From: Winogradskyella psychrotolerans
Lineage (GTDB): Bacteria > Bacteroidota > Bacteroidia > Flavobacteriales > Flavobacteriaceae
Direction: 5' to 3'
NCBI RefSeq assembly: GCF_018860565.1
Contig: NZ_JAHKPS010000013.1
Coordinates: 390,420 to 454,419 of the forward strand
Length of the DNA: 64,000 bases
The notes under the pieces are model-generated. The model was not told where the DNA came from. It saw only the letters and a list, made by a program, of their open reading frames with translations, and did not search any database. Position 1 is the first letter of the stretch. The number at the start of each line of letters is the position of its first letter. Below, in pieces: positions 52,167 through 63,165 of the stretch. The translations under genes were made by a program, and so were the position numbers.

Positions 52167-53499
52167 AAGTTACATTCTTTGGCTCTTTTTTAGAGTGCTT
52201 CTTTTAGTAGGTGCCATACTCGCATTAGCCTATTTCGTTTACAACGATCAATCCACTTATTTTGTTATTATTAGCATCGCGCTACTCTATTTACTCATAA
52301 ACACCTATACCTTTGTAAAACGCCGTTTTGTTGCTATAGACGATTTTTTTGAAGCCGTCAAATATCGTGATTTTTCAAGATGGTTTCCGGAAGATAGAGG
52401 ACCTAAAGACATTCGTTTTTTATATACGGGTTTTAACGAAATAAACCGAACCATAAAGGAAATCAACTCCCAAAACGAAGCACAATACGTGTATCTTCAA
52501 AAGATTTTAGAAATGGTAGATATTGGCATTATTGCGTATAATTTGGAATCTGGTGATGTCCTTTGGAGTAACGATTCTTTTGGCGAAACTTTAGACATGC
52601 CATCGTTTAAAAATATTCGATTTGTAGAAAACAGGAAACCCGAATTATTTACGACCATTTTTGAAACCTACCACAGAGAACCCAATTCTATCTCCATAGC
52701 ACTTCAGAATGAAAGTATAAAAATCTTAATTTCTGATACCGTATTTCAAGTTAAAGAGGATGCTTTCAAATTAATTGTAATTCAGAATATCGATGATACT
52801 TTAAATAAAAATGAATCGGAATCTTGGAAGAAACTTTTAAGTGTGATGACACACGAGATTATGAATTCTATTGCGCCGATTTCATCCTTAGCAGATACCC
52901 TTCAAAAAAACTTACAATTAGCCATAGAACAACCTGAAGAAACACGCCTTGAGTTAGACGATTTAAACGCTGGAGTTAAAACCATTAAAAACCGTAGTGA
53001 AGGTCTTTTAAAATTTGCGAAGACCTATAGAAGTTTGAGTAAAGTCACACACCTCAACCTACAACGTGTTAAAATTGAAGACTTATTTAATAATCTTCAG
53101 TTGTTAATGGAACCTTCAATAAAGGCTAAAAATATAAGCATAGCTTTTAATGTTACCTCTCCTAAACTAGAATTGGATATTGACACCCATCTTATAGAAC
53201 AAGTCTTAATCAACCTTATTTTAAACGCTGTTGATGCTTGTAAAGATGGAGCCCATCCCGAAATTAAAGTCCTTGCTTCTGAAAACCCAAATAGAGATAT
53301 TGTAATTAAAGTTTTAGACAATGGCTCTGGAATTCCTAAAGATATTCTAGAAAACATCTTTGTACCGTTCTTTACTAGTAAAACCACAGGAAGCGGCATT
53401 GGATTAAGCCTTTGCAAGCAAATTATGTTGCTTCATAAAGGTAGAATTATTGTAAAAAGTGTGGAAAGTGAAGGTTCTGTATTTAGTTTGGTGTTTTAA
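52156..53499 (+). CDS. Membrane sensor histidine kinase
   Basis: The 447-residue kinase has two N-terminal membrane helices (about 8-28 and 33-52) with almost no periplasmic loop. A PAS-like region (about 115-215) follows, then the HisKA motif [15 protein letters not shown] (phospho-histidine about 232) and a HATPase domain with [16 protein letters not shown] and GSGIGLSLC. It is probably an intramembrane-sensing kinase, because it lacks a large sensor domain. It is the cognate partner of the sigma54 regulator; the two overlap by 11 bases. Confidence 0.95.
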   Translation: MNYRSYILWLFFRVLLLVGAILALAYFVYNDQSTYFVIISIALLYLLINTYTFVKRRFVAIDDFFEAVKYRDFSRWFPEDRGPKDIRFLYTGFNEINRTIKEINSQNEAQYVYLQKILEMVDIGIIAYNLESGDVLWSNDSFGETLDMPSFKNIRFVENRKPELFTTIFETYHREPNSISIALQNESIKILISDTVFQVKEDAFKLIVIQNIDDTLNKNESESWKKLLSVMTHEIMNSIAPISSLADTLQKNLQLAIEQPEETRLELDDLNAGVKTIKNRSEGLLKFAKTYRSLSKVTHLNLQRVKIEDLFNNLQLLMEPSIKAKNISIAFNVTSPKLELDIDTHLIEQVLINLILNAVDACKDGAHPEIKVLASENPNRDIVIKVLDNGSGIPKDILENIFVPFFTSKTTGSGIGLSLCKQIMLLHKGRIIVKSVESEGSVFSLVF

Positions 53500-53577
53500 A
53501 AATACCATTTCCTTCATTTACTTTGCCTTAACAAAATATTTAATTAAGTTTTCAATAAAAATCTAAACTAATAAGAA

Positions 53578-55329
53578 TTACTCTTTAGACAGTTTATCTA
53601 AGAACATTTTAATTGAAATATCAGGCGGGATATCTAATTTCTTTTTTAATCGGCTTCTCGCCACCTTTACCGTATTAGGAGTAACATTTAATATCGTAGC
53701 AGTTTCTTTAATTGACAAATTCATTTTTGTTAATAAGCAATAGCGAATTTGCGTGTCTGATAAATTAGGATATTTGTTTAATAATTTAGCCGACATTGTT
53801 GGGTATTCTGATTCTATCCTTTTAGTAATAATAGACATATCTGAAGCGGACTTTATAAGATTATTTATTTTAGACTTGGCTTCTTCTAACTTTGGAATTT
53901 GTGGTTTTTTTATTTCGTCTAGTTCATTTTTTATTAATGTCAGCATTTCTATGCGCCTTGATAAAGCTATAGCGGAGGCTTCTAGTTCATTTTCGCGCAG
54001 TGTAATTTTTTCTTCAAGAAGTTTTTTCTCGTTACTCTTTAAAACCTCTATAACTTTTTCGCCTTTTTTATATTTTCTAAATAATAGAATACTACCTAAT
54101 AAAAGAATGATACTTACAAGTATGGCACTAATACTTAAATAATAGAGTTCTTGCTTTTTGTTTTTTATTTCAAGTAACTCCATATCAAAAAGCATTTGCT
54201 GACTTTTTTGTTTTTCTTTTAGAAGTTTAATGTTAGAATCAATGTAACTAGACAATGCTTTTTTCTCATTAGCTCTTAAACTATCAACTAGCGCACCCTT
54301 CTTTTTATATACGTCTATGGCATTTAAGTATTGTTTTTTCTCCATATAGTACTCGGCAAGCCTATTGTAAGTGTCTTTCTTATATTCTGCACCAGAGGCT
54401 AACTGAATGGCTTCTTTTCTATAAGCAATTGCTTTATCTAAATCTCCTGCAGCATGATAAAATGTACTTAAATAAGCTGTATTATTAAATACGAGTTGAT
54501 GAAAGTTATTTTCTAAACAATTTTTTCTCACAACTAAGGCAGAATCAATAGCTCTTTGCACATCTCCTAATCTAAAATAGTCATTTGCTAATTTGTTTTT
54601 AGTCCACCATATTTCATAACTTTTATTGTCTTTTATAGCTAAATCTAATAATGCTTTATGCAAGGGGTAGCTTTTTTCGGGCATTTCTTTTTGGACATAA
54701 TTAGCTGAAATATTTTCTAATAACCTCTTTTTTATAAAAGACCCAAGACCAACAGTATCTTTTAAAAGAGGCGTGAGCACTTCAAGCGCTTTATCGTACT
54801 GGAATTTATGATAGTAGATTTGAGAAATAGAAATATTATAAGCTATTGATAATCTCACATTTCCTTTGGGGATTAAAGGATAAACTTTAAAATAACTTTC
54901 TAAGCCCTGTTCGGGCAAACCAAAACCATTGGCTAATATTTGACCTTTATTTAAGTAATAATCTGGAAGTTGTAGTTCTCTTATTAAAGTGGTGTCCTCT
55001 TGAATACTCTTAGTTGCTATTTTAGTTTCAAAAAGGTCAGCATAATGCAACACACTATCTAGGTTTGCTCTTTTACTTGTGCCATGTTGCCAAACCAATG
55101 ATTTATACGCCGAAAGAATACCTTTATCATAAGATAGTTTTTTAGATTGCTTCAAAAGTTTGTTATGTACAATATATGATTCTTCTGTAGCCAAACCATA
55201 GTATTCACGATGTAAACTATCTAAGTCACTAATTTTAATTATACGTTCTTTATCTTGAGCATTTAATGAAGTGCAAATGATAAATGATACAATGAGTAAC
55301 ATTATTTTTTCTAAGGCATTTGAAAACAT
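53578..55329 (-). CDS. TPR protein with membrane helix and LuxR-type DNA-binding domain
   Basis: The 583-residue protein has a signal peptide (ending SLNAQ), TPR-like helices (about 30-370), a single membrane helix at about 395-415 and a coiled coil. The C-terminal HTH is LuxR/GerE-like (LSDTQIRYCLLTKMNLSIKE, then LNVTPNTVKVARSRLKKKL). So TPRs face the periplasm and the HTH the cytoplasm. Such regulators are common in flavobacteria with unknown signal. It is convergent with the kinase gene, and its promoter faces the large gene-free stretch before the T9SS genes. Confidence 0.85.
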   Translation of the reverse strand: MFSNALEKIMLLIVSFIICTSLNAQDKERIIKISDLDSLHREYYGLATEESYIVHNKLLKQSKKLSYDKGILSAYKSLVWQHGTSKRANLDSVLHYADLFETKIATKSIQEDTTLIRELQLPDYYLNKGQILANGFGLPEQGLESYFKVYPLIPKGNVRLSIAYNISISQIYYHKFQYDKALEVLTPLLKDTVGLGSFIKKRLLENISANYVQKEMPEKSYPLHKALLDLAIKDNKSYEIWWTKNKLANDYFRLGDVQRAIDSALVVRKNCLENNFHQLVFNNTAYLSTFYHAAGDLDKAIAYRKEAIQLASGAEYKKDTYNRLAEYYMEKKQYLNAIDVYKKKGALVDSLRANEKKALSSYIDSNIKLLKEKQKSQQMLFDMELLEIKNKKQELYYLSISAILVSIILLLGSILLFRKYKKGEKVIEVLKSNEKKLLEEKITLRENELEASAIALSRRIEMLTLIKNELDEIKKPQIPKLEEAKSKINNLIKSASDMSIITKRIESEYPTMSAKLLNKYPNLSDTQIRYCLLTKMNLSIKETATILNVTPNTVKVARSRLKKKLDIPPDISIKMFLDKLSKE

Positions 55330-55927
55330 ACAAACGTTAATTTTTATTATCTATGTGAACCGGTAATTCTTCTCAGAAAAAAGAACTATTATTCGTGTTT
55401 TAAAATTTAATAAATCGTTAAAGCCTTTAATAATAACGAAAGTTTACAATATAATTAGAGTAATTAAATATATTTCTGAATTTTTATGATAATCATGATT
55501 TTCGCGGTATTTATTTACCAGAACCTCCACGATTCTCATTGTTAAACCCTATCCTAATTATTTTTTTAAATCAATTTTAACGCCTTCATTTTTGCGGAAT
55601 TTATTGATCTTTTTTATCCAAAAACCAACTAATTAATGTGGTTTTATTTCATAAAAACTCAATTAAAACTCAATATATCAGCTTAATTCTAATTTTTTTA
55701 ATAAGAATAGCGCTTTTTCTATTGCAAATCTAATATTCTATTAAACAGATCATTATCAGTATATTAAAATAAGTCAAGTTAATTAAATTTGGCTTGATTA
55801 CCTTTTGATAACCCTTAAAACTCAAAAATAAGAAAGATAATGTCCAACTTTAGCTTCATAAGTTTTAAAAATTTGCAAGAGCTATTTTTTTAAACTATTA
55901 GAACACTAACTTTTTAATCCAAACTTT
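55330..55927. other. Gene-free stretch before the T9SS locus
   Basis: This 598-base region is strongly AT-rich, with no open frame of coding character, no recognisable RNA and no clear terminator. It separates the divergently arranged TPR/LuxR regulator and the T9SS gene and probably holds both promoters. I could not fix a confident promoter box. Confidence 0.6.
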
Positions 55928-58900
55928 ATGAAAAAAATTACTTATCTATTTATCGTAATGATTGCTTTTTGTTGGCGATCCAATGCACAATTTACTGAGA
56001 GTTTCGAAACTGAAATTCCAGCAACATGGACTATTTTAGATCTTGCTAGTACAACAACGTGGGAGTGGGATGATACACCAGAAGATGGAGCACAAGATGG
56101 TTCTGCCGTTGTAAAGATTGGGTCTGGGTATCCTGATGCTAACGATGATTACTTAATTACACCTCAAATTTCAGTGACTTCTGGCTTAAACGATAGATTA
56201 ACATTTTATGTAAAATCGAGAAGTGGCTTGTATTTAGAGCCGTATGAAGTATTATTGTCTACTACTACCGCCACTGCTGCAGATTTCACTGTTATTCTTC
56301 AGCCAGAAACTGAAGCTCCTAATGAATGGACCAAAGTAACAATAGATTTGTCTGCTTATAATGGGCAATCAATTTATGTTGCTCTTAAGTCCACGTCAAT
56401 TGATAACTGGGAATTGTATGTAGATAATTTTGTAAATGACACATTTCCTGCTTGTATGGAGCCTACAGAATTAACAGTTGATAATATTTCTACTGCAACA
56501 GTAGATTTAGCTTGGACAGAGAATGGTACTGCTTCAGCTTGGAACATAGAAATTGTAGATATTACTGCTGGTGGATCTGTAACTGGTGTTCCAACTTTTA
56601 GTGGAGTTACTAATCCTTATACGGCAACTAGTTTAGCGTCTGGTACACAATATGAATTTTATGTGCAAGCAGATTGTGGTGTAGTTGATGGCCCTTCTAT
56701 TTGGGTAGGTCCAATGTCGTTTACGACGGTTTGTGATACTTTTACTGCGCCTTACACACAAAATTTTGAGAATGCTGGTGATATTCCTGCTTGTTGGACA
56801 ATGTCTAGCGATTCAGGACAAGAAGATTGGTTTTTTAGAGATTCTGGTCCAAGTCACGTTGGTGATGGAGGAGACCTCTCAGGCAGTACATTATCAAATG
56901 GCTATTATGCTGTTTGTGATGCATCGAGTAATCATGGTCCAAGATATTTAATGAGCCCTTTTGTAGATGTAAGTACGTTAACTACGCCTGAACTACGTTT
57001 TTATGAAATAAGTAATGCTGAAGATTCAAGTAACGCACAATTAGATGTTGAAATTTGGGATGGTGCTGCTTGGAATCTTATGGCTACATTTGATACAAAT
57101 ACAGACGGTTGGGAGTTAAAAATAATAGATATAAGTACGTTAACATATACAGGGCCAGCACAAGCTCGCTTTACCTTTTCTGAGCCTAATGGTGGTAGTG
57201 ATGACGATATAGCTATTGATGATGTCATTTTTGATAACCCTATACCTTGTATCTTTCCTGCAGATTTAGTTGCCTCAAATGAATCAACAACGACAGTAGA
57301 TTTAGCATGGACAGAAACAGGAACTGCAACAGCTTGGAATATTGAAATTGTAAATATAACTGCAGAAGAAACTGTAACAGGTATAGCAACACTAACTGGA
57401 GTTTCTAATCCTTATACAGTAACAGGTTTATTACCAAATACAGTTTATGAATTTTATGTCCAATCAAATTGTGGTGCCATAGATGGAAATTCGTCTTGGA
57501 TAGGACCAGTATCTATTATAACTGATTGTGAAGCTCTGACAGCACCATATACAGAAGGTTTTGATAATGGTGGTGCAATACCAGATTGTTGGAGAATGTA
57601 TAGCGATTCAGGAGAGGAAGAATGGTTTTTTGAAGCATCAGGATTAAGCCATGTTGGTAATGACGGTGTCATAACAGGGAGTACGGCATCAGGTGGTTTC
57701 TATGCCGCAGCAGATGCCTCTGGCGAGCATGGGCCTAGATATTTATTGAGCCCTTTTGTAGATGTAAGTGGACTTACAACACCTGCATTGAGCTTTTATG
57801 AAATTAGCAATTCTGAAGACTCAGCCAATGCTCAGTTAGATGTAGAAGTTTGGGATGGTGCTGCCTGGAACCTTATGGCAACCTATAATACAAACACATC
57901 AGGATGGGAATTAAAAACTTTAGATATTAGTGATTTAACGTTTACTGGACCAGCACAAGCTAGATTTACATTTTCTGAAGTCATTGAACCAGGTGATTTT
58001 GATGATGATATCGCTATTGATGATGTTACTTTTGATGAAGCTCCTTTATGTATGTCTCCTACAGCATTAACTGTTACAAATATTACAACTACATCTGCTG
58101 ATTTGTCATGGATCGGCAACGGCACAGCTACAGCATGGAACATTGAAGTTGTGAATATAACAGCAGGTGAAACCGCTACAGGCGTTGCAACAGTATTTGG
58201 AGTTACAAACCCATATACCCTTTCAGGTTTAACAGATGATAATTATTACGAGTTCTATGTACAATCTGAATGTGATGTAGATGGAGTTTCTCTTTGGACT
58301 GGGCCATATGCGTTTAGAACAGCTATTATCCCACCTGCTTGTGGTGGTATCTTCGTTGATGGTGGCGGAATCAATGGTAATTATTCAAATTCTGAATTTT
58401 CGTCTACAACTATTCTTCCAGATTCTGCTGGACAAGCAGTAACTATTACGTTTACATACGTTGATATAGAAGTAGACACCTTTGGTTCTGGAGAACAAGA
58501 TGGATGTTACGATTACTTAACTATATATAACGGTCCAGATAACACATACCCAGTTTTAGCTCAAACGCTATGCGGACAAGACAGTGGTAATGGAGACAAT
58601 ACTATAGTTGCAAGTAGTGAACTTCATATAGGTGACTTTTACACTTCTACAGATCCATCAGGAGCCTTAACTATTGAATTTACATCTAACCCTTATTCTA
58701 ACTTAACAGGATGGGAAGCAACAGTAACTTGTACTGCTTTAAGTGTTGATGATGTCGTTAATGAATCTGCATTTACCTATTTCCCTAATCCAGTAAAAAA
58801 CACATTAACATTGAATGCTAAAAAAAGTATCGAAAATATAACTGTGTATAATATGCTAGGTCAAGAAGTACTAAGAACAACGCCTAATAACATTGCTAGT

Positions 58901-58993
58901 GAATTAGACATGTCTAACTTAAATATAGGGACATATTTTGTTAAAGTAACTATAGCAAATGTTACAGAAACGATACGAGTACTTAAACAATAA
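55928..58993 (+). CDS. T9SS-secreted multidomain adhesin-like protein (anchor-J, FN3, CUB; type A sorting)
   Basis: The 1021-residue protein has a signal peptide (ending RSNAQ), three choice-of-anchor J-like (MAM-like) domains (about 20-170, 270-440, 535-705) and three fibronectin III domains (about 176-268, 440-533, 707-802). A CUB domain follows (about 804-937), and the C-terminal type A sorting domain (FTYFPNPVKNTLTLNAKKS, MLGQEVLR, GTYFVKV) ends it. The FN3-J unit is repeated at the DNA level with a period of about 800 bases. It is exported across the outer membrane by the type IX system and probably lipid-anchored to LPS. The partner may be carbohydrate or protein. Confidence 0.92.
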   Translation: MKKITYLFIVMIAFCWRSNAQFTESFETEIPATWTILDLASTTTWEWDDTPEDGAQDGSAVVKIGSGYPDANDDYLITPQISVTSGLNDRLTFYVKSRSGLYLEPYEVLLSTTTATAADFTVILQPETEAPNEWTKVTIDLSAYNGQSIYVALKSTSIDNWELYVDNFVNDTFPACMEPTELTVDNISTATVDLAWTENGTASAWNIEIVDITAGGSVTGVPTFSGVTNPYTATSLASGTQYEFYVQADCGVVDGPSIWVGPMSFTTVCDTFTAPYTQNFENAGDIPACWTMSSDSGQEDWFFRDSGPSHVGDGGDLSGSTLSNGYYAVCDASSNHGPRYLMSPFVDVSTLTTPELRFYEISNAEDSSNAQLDVEIWDGAAWNLMATFDTNTDGWELKIIDISTLTYTGPAQARFTFSEPNGGSDDDIAIDDVIFDNPIPCIFPADLVASNESTTTVDLAWTETGTATAWNIEIVNITAEETVTGIATLTGVSNPYTVTGLLPNTVYEFYVQSNCGAIDGNSSWIGPVSIITDCEALTAPYTEGFDNGGAIPDCWRMYSDSGEEEWFFEASGLSHVGNDGVITGSTASGGFYAAADASGEHGPRYLLSPFVDVSGLTTPALSFYEISNSEDSANAQLDVEVWDGAAWNLMATYNTNTSGWELKTLDISDLTFTGPAQARFTFSEVIEPGDFDDDIAIDDVTFDEAPLCMSPTALTVTNITTTSADLSWIGNGTATAWNIEVVNITAGETATGVATVFGVTNPYTLSGLTDDNYYEFYVQSECDVDGVSLWTGPYAFRTAIIPPACGGIFVDGGGINGNYSNSEFSSTTILPDSAGQAVTITFTYVDIEVDTFGSGEQDGCYDYLTIYNGPDNTYPVLAQTLCGQDSGNGDNTIVASSELHIGDFYTSTDPSGALTIEFTSNPYSNLTGWEATVTCTALSVDDVVNESAFTYFPNPVKNTLTLNAKKSIENITVYNMLGQEVLRTTPNNIASELDMSNLNIGTYFVKVTIANVTETIRVLKQ

Positions 58994-59009
58994 ATTTGTT
59001 TGTAAAATA

Positions 59010-59048
59010 CAAAAGCCACTTAATTTCACTTTGTGGCTTTTGTTTTTT
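59010..59048 (+). terminator. Intrinsic terminator after the type A T9SS gene
   Basis: CAAAAGCCAC (59010-59019) pairs with GTGGCTTTTG (59033-59042), followed by a T-run. It lies 17 bases after the stop codon. Confidence 0.85.
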
Positions 59049-59119
59049 TAAAACATACCTGAACAGGTTACCTGTTTATAAATTGACTGATTTTTTTAGC
59101 GAATTAAATAAAAACTGAA

Positions 59120-62100
59120 ATGAATAAGAATATCTTCAAACTGACCTTTTTAGCATTCTGCATGCTTGGAAGTTCAATAGCCTTATGTCAAACAATATCT
59201 CCTCCAGTTGGAGTCTCTTGCCCGTCTAACAACTCTACGTTTGTATTTACAGCCGAATTTGATGATTCTGATGGATGGATAGGAGATATCACAAACAATA
59301 ATATTGGGGGAAACTGGGAAATACCAGGAAATTCAGATAGTAGCTCAACAGGACCAAGTTCACCATATAGTGGCTCTAATTATATGAATTTTGAAGCGTC
59401 TGGTAATGTTAACCAGGAATCGGCATCAATAATTAGTCCTGTTATTGATCTTACTACAGCTACAGATAGTGCAGAACTATCTTTTTATATGCATGCCTAT
59501 GGTGACAATATGGGGGAATTGGAAGTTGGTATTTCTACTTCAATTTCGGGGCCTTTTACAAATGTATTTACATGGACTGGTCAATTACAGACATCTAGTT
59601 CTGAAGATTGGGTACCAGTAGGTGTTAATTTAGATGCTTATCTCGGGCAATCTATATATCTTGAGTTTAAAAATACGCGAGCAACTTTTAGCAGTAGAGC
59701 AGATATGTCTATTGATTTGGTACGTGTAGAAACTTGTGGAACATTTTGTATTTCGCCAACGCTATCTCTTAATTACGTGAATTCTAATGACACATATGCT
59801 TTTGCCAGCTTTGCTTGGGAAGCTAATGATAGTGAATCGTCATGGGAGTATGTTGTGATCCCTTCGGAATCTAGCATTCCTTCATCGGGTACATTCTCTT
59901 CTGTTACAAGTATTATAGAAAACAACCTATTATTTGATACAGCGTATGATGTATATGTAAGAGCAAATTGTACAAATGGCAATAGTATTTGGGCAGGCCC
60001 TCTTACTTTTACAACACCAATACAAACAGACTTTATCATTGATTGTAATGAAGGCCCATTAGTGGAGTCTATGTGTTATGGGGATAATGGAGTGGTTAAT
60101 CCCGAAGTCTTTACTTTTACAAGTACAGATGGTACGCCTTTAACTTTAACTTTTCAGTCGGGTTATATTCAAGATGGATGGGACCCATTGGTAGTTATTG
60201 ATACTGATGGCTCTCCTATTGTGGCTTACACTGATTATTTCTTTGGTAATGAAGGCAATCTAGCAGGCGTTTCTTATACATCTAGCGGTAATAGAATATC
60301 ATTTTATATCGCTTCAGATGATTTTTTACCCTCAAGTTGTGCTAGTGGAGACTTACCTATGAAAGATGGTATTAACTATACTGTTTCTTGTGCTACATGT
60401 ACAAATTCAGAGTCAACCTTCGCATTTGTGGATGATTGTGACAATGGTGATCAATATTTATTGGATGTTAATGTTACATCATTAGGTAGCGCAACATCAT
60501 TAACCTTATCTAACAATATAGACCCAAATACCACTACTATTACATCAACAGGCATTTACCAAATAGGACCTTTTCCTTTTAATGTGGATGTCATATATAC
60601 TTTAAATAACGATCAAGATTTCAATTGTGTATTCAACAGTTTACCAATACAACTAACAGGTTGTATTCCTGACAACAATGATTGCTCAAACGCTACAATC
60701 GCAGTTGTAAATACAGATAACAGTTGTGACCAGTTAAATTTTGGTACGATTTTATCGGCAACCCCATCTGGTACACCTGATCCTTCTTGTTCAGGAGACC
60801 CTGATGATGATGTATGGTTTCAGTTTACAGCTTTACATGACAACCAAATAATATCATTTGAAAACATAGTTGTTAATGGTAATTCGTCCGGTATTAATCA
60901 TGCTGTTTACGAAGGTAGTTGCGGCAACCTTAGTGAATTGTATTGTATGGATAGTACCACGAGCACTACTCCGCAATTAGTCATTGGTAATACTTATTAT
61001 ATAAGAGTATTTTCAGAAGGCTCTGAAGCTGAGGATGTAACTTTTGATTTATGTATTAAACCTGGTTTTAATAGCATAGAAGTAACTGATGATTCTCATA
61101 CTATTGAAGAATTGATACAAGACGTATTATTTGGAAGTGATTGTGCTAATGTTTCAAATATTACTTTTTCAACAGGTACGAGCTTTAGTAGCGATCAACC
61201 AAACGGAATAGGTTATTTTACAATGGACGGAGATGAATTCCCTTTTAGTGAAGGAGTTTTAATGAGTACAGGACATGCCATAGAAGCAGCCGGAACAAAC
61301 GACAATCTAATGAGTGCAGGCGGAAGCGCATGGCCAGGGGATTATGACTTAGACAATAATTTTGGTATAAATTCTAGAAATGCAACTATAATAGAATTTG
61401 ACTTTGTACCCTATGTACCAGAAATTAGCTTTGATTTCCTAATGGCTTCAGAGGAATACACCGGAGCTATTGGTGGTACTGATGAATGTAATTTCTCAGA
61501 TGCTTTTGCTTTTTTCTTAACAGATTCAAGCGACAACACAACCAATCTGGCAGTAATTCCATTTTCCAACACTCCAATTTTAACAACTAATGTTCATCCT
61601 CAAAATTCTGAATGCCCTGCTATTAATGAAGAATATTTTGGAGAATATATCACAGCAAATTTACCACCAATGAATTATAATGGTAGAACAACTGTGTTTA
61701 CGGCTCAAGCATCCGTAAATATTGGAGAAACTTATCATATAAAGCTCATTGTTGCAGACGATAGAGATTCGCAATACGATACTGGCGTTTTCCTTAAAGC
61801 AGGTAGTTTTGATATTGGAGAATTAAGTTTAGGTGATGATATTACTATTGATGCAGGCACAGCAACTTGTTTAAATGAACCTGTAATTATAAACACACAT
61901 GCACCTGAATTTCCACATGTTTGGTATAAAGACGGATTTGTTATTCCTGGTGAAACATCTTCTACGTTAACAGTTACTGAATCTAATTATTATGACGTTC
62001 AAGTTATCTTCTCAGAAGACTGTATGATAACAGATGGTATTCTTGTTGAATTTCTACCAGAACCAATAGCGAATCCTGCTGCTGATTTATTTGAATGTTC

Positions 62101-63139
62101 TACAACAAACCAAGCATTCTTTGATCTTACAGAAAATAATGATGCTATTTTAGGTGACCAAAACGCTGCAGATTTTACAATTACATATCATAGTGCTGAA
62201 CAAGATGCTATAGATAACTTAAGTGAATTGATGTCGCCTTACAATAACACATCAAACCCTCAGACAATTTATGTTAGAGTAGAAGATAATGCTACAGGTT
62301 GTTTTGCCACAACAACATTTGCTATAGCCACCTCTACTCCAACACATACCGCTGCAAGTGTAGACTTTATTGGATGTGATTTTGATAACGATGGCATTGT
62401 TAGTTTTGATTTATCAGAACACGATTCAGCCATCCTTAATGGTCAAGATGCTTCATTGTATAACGTTACTTATTACACATCTCAAGCAGATGCTATATTA
62501 GCTACAGGAGCAATTTCAGGAAATTATGATAGCTCAGGTGAAACTTTATTTGTGAGAGTAGAATCTAGTAATTATATAAATTGTTATGTAACTAATAGCT
62601 TCAATTTGGTAATTGGAAGTGAACCCGTTACAAATTTCTCTACAGATTTTGACTATGAAGTATGTCCTAATGCTTCAACTCCAATAATTATTGAGGCAAT
62701 GCCAGAAAACTATTCACCTTCAGAAGTATCTATTGTTTGGTATCGTGACGGTGGTGTTATAGATAACGAAAATAGCTTAAGCTTAGAGGTATTAGATGCT
62801 GGATTATATGAAATTGAAGTCATATTTAATGATACAGGGTGTAATCAATTTACAGAAGTTACAGTTATAGAATTAGACAACTGTGTTATTCCTCAAGGAA
62901 TTTCACCAGGAGTCTCTCCTGGACAAAATGATTATTTCGATTTAAGCAGTTTTAATGTTACCAAACTAGAAATTTTTAATAGAAATGGAACCCTTGTATA
63001 TTCTAAAACCAATTATACAAACGAATGGGAAGGCCAAACTAATGATGGAGAAGAACTTCCAGTAGGCACTTATTTCTACACTATGGAATATGAAGGAGGA
63101 AACAAAACAAGAAGTTCTTGGGTATACATTAACAGATAA
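59120..63139 (+). CDS. Giant T9SS-secreted protein (choice-of-anchor L; type B gliding-type sorting)
   Basis: The 1339-residue protein has a signal peptide (ending IALCQ) and an anchor-J-like lectin domain (about 46-206). Then come an FN3 domain (208-300), a CUB-like domain (about 308-425), a pre-peptidase-like beta domain (about 515-650) and a choice-of-anchor L domain (about 655-895; TMDGDEFPFSEGVLMSTGHA). Ig-like modules lie at about 900-1250. The C-terminal type B sorting domain (KLEIFNRNGTLVYSK, NEWEGQTNDGEELPVGTYFY) is of the gliding-motility-associated type. Type B proteins usually need a PorP/SprF partner, and one starts 26 bases downstream. Confidence 0.92.
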   Translation: MNKNIFKLTFLAFCMLGSSIALCQTISPPVGVSCPSNNSTFVFTAEFDDSDGWIGDITNNNIGGNWEIPGNSDSSSTGPSSPYSGSNYMNFEASGNVNQESASIISPVIDLTTATDSAELSFYMHAYGDNMGELEVGISTSISGPFTNVFTWTGQLQTSSSEDWVPVGVNLDAYLGQSIYLEFKNTRATFSSRADMSIDLVRVETCGTFCISPTLSLNYVNSNDTYAFASFAWEANDSESSWEYVVIPSESSIPSSGTFSSVTSIIENNLLFDTAYDVYVRANCTNGNSIWAGPLTFTTPIQTDFIIDCNEGPLVESMCYGDNGVVNPEVFTFTSTDGTPLTLTFQSGYIQDGWDPLVVIDTDGSPIVAYTDYFFGNEGNLAGVSYTSSGNRISFYIASDDFLPSSCASGDLPMKDGINYTVSCATCTNSESTFAFVDDCDNGDQYLLDVNVTSLGSATSLTLSNNIDPNTTTITSTGIYQIGPFPFNVDVIYTLNNDQDFNCVFNSLPIQLTGCIPDNNDCSNATIAVVNTDNSCDQLNFGTILSATPSGTPDPSCSGDPDDDVWFQFTALHDNQIISFENIVVNGNSSGINHAVYEGSCGNLSELYCMDSTTSTTPQLVIGNTYYIRVFSEGSEAEDVTFDLCIKPGFNSIEVTDDSHTIEELIQDVLFGSDCANVSNITFSTGTSFSSDQPNGIGYFTMDGDEFPFSEGVLMSTGHAIEAAGTNDNLMSAGGSAWPGDYDLDNNFGINSRNATIIEFDFVPYVPEISFDFLMASEEYTGAIGGTDECNFSDAFAFFLTDSSDNTTNLAVIPFSNTPILTTNVHPQNSECPAINEEYFGEYITANLPPMNYNGRTTVFTAQASVNIGETYHIKLIVADDRDSQYDTGVFLKAGSFDIGELSLGDDITIDAGTATCLNEPVIINTHAPEFPHVWYKDGFVIPGETSSTLTVTESNYYDVQVIFSEDCMITDGILVEFLPEPIANPAADLFECSTTNQAFFDLTENNDAILGDQNAADFTITYHSAEQDAIDNLSELMSPYNNTSNPQTIYVRVEDNATGCFATTTFAIATSTPTHTAASVDFIGCDFDNDGIVSFDLSEHDSAILNGQDASLYNVTYYTSQADAILATGAISGNYDSSGETLFVRVESSNYINCYVTNSFNLVIGSEPVTNFSTDFDYEVCPNASTPIIIEAMPENYSPSEVSIVWYRDGGVIDNENSLSLEVLDAGLYEIEVIFNDTGCNQFTEVTVIELDNCVIPQGISPGVSPGQNDYFDLSSFNVTKLEIFNRNGTLVYSKTNYTNEWEGQTNDGEELPVGTYFYTMEYEGGNKTRSSWVYINR

Positions 63140-63165
63140 TCAACTAACAGAATCAACTTTATATA

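Noticed and set aside
56733..56951. 72-residue plus-strand frame inside the T9SS gene
   Set aside because: It is a shadow frame of a repeated domain; no start context or domain.
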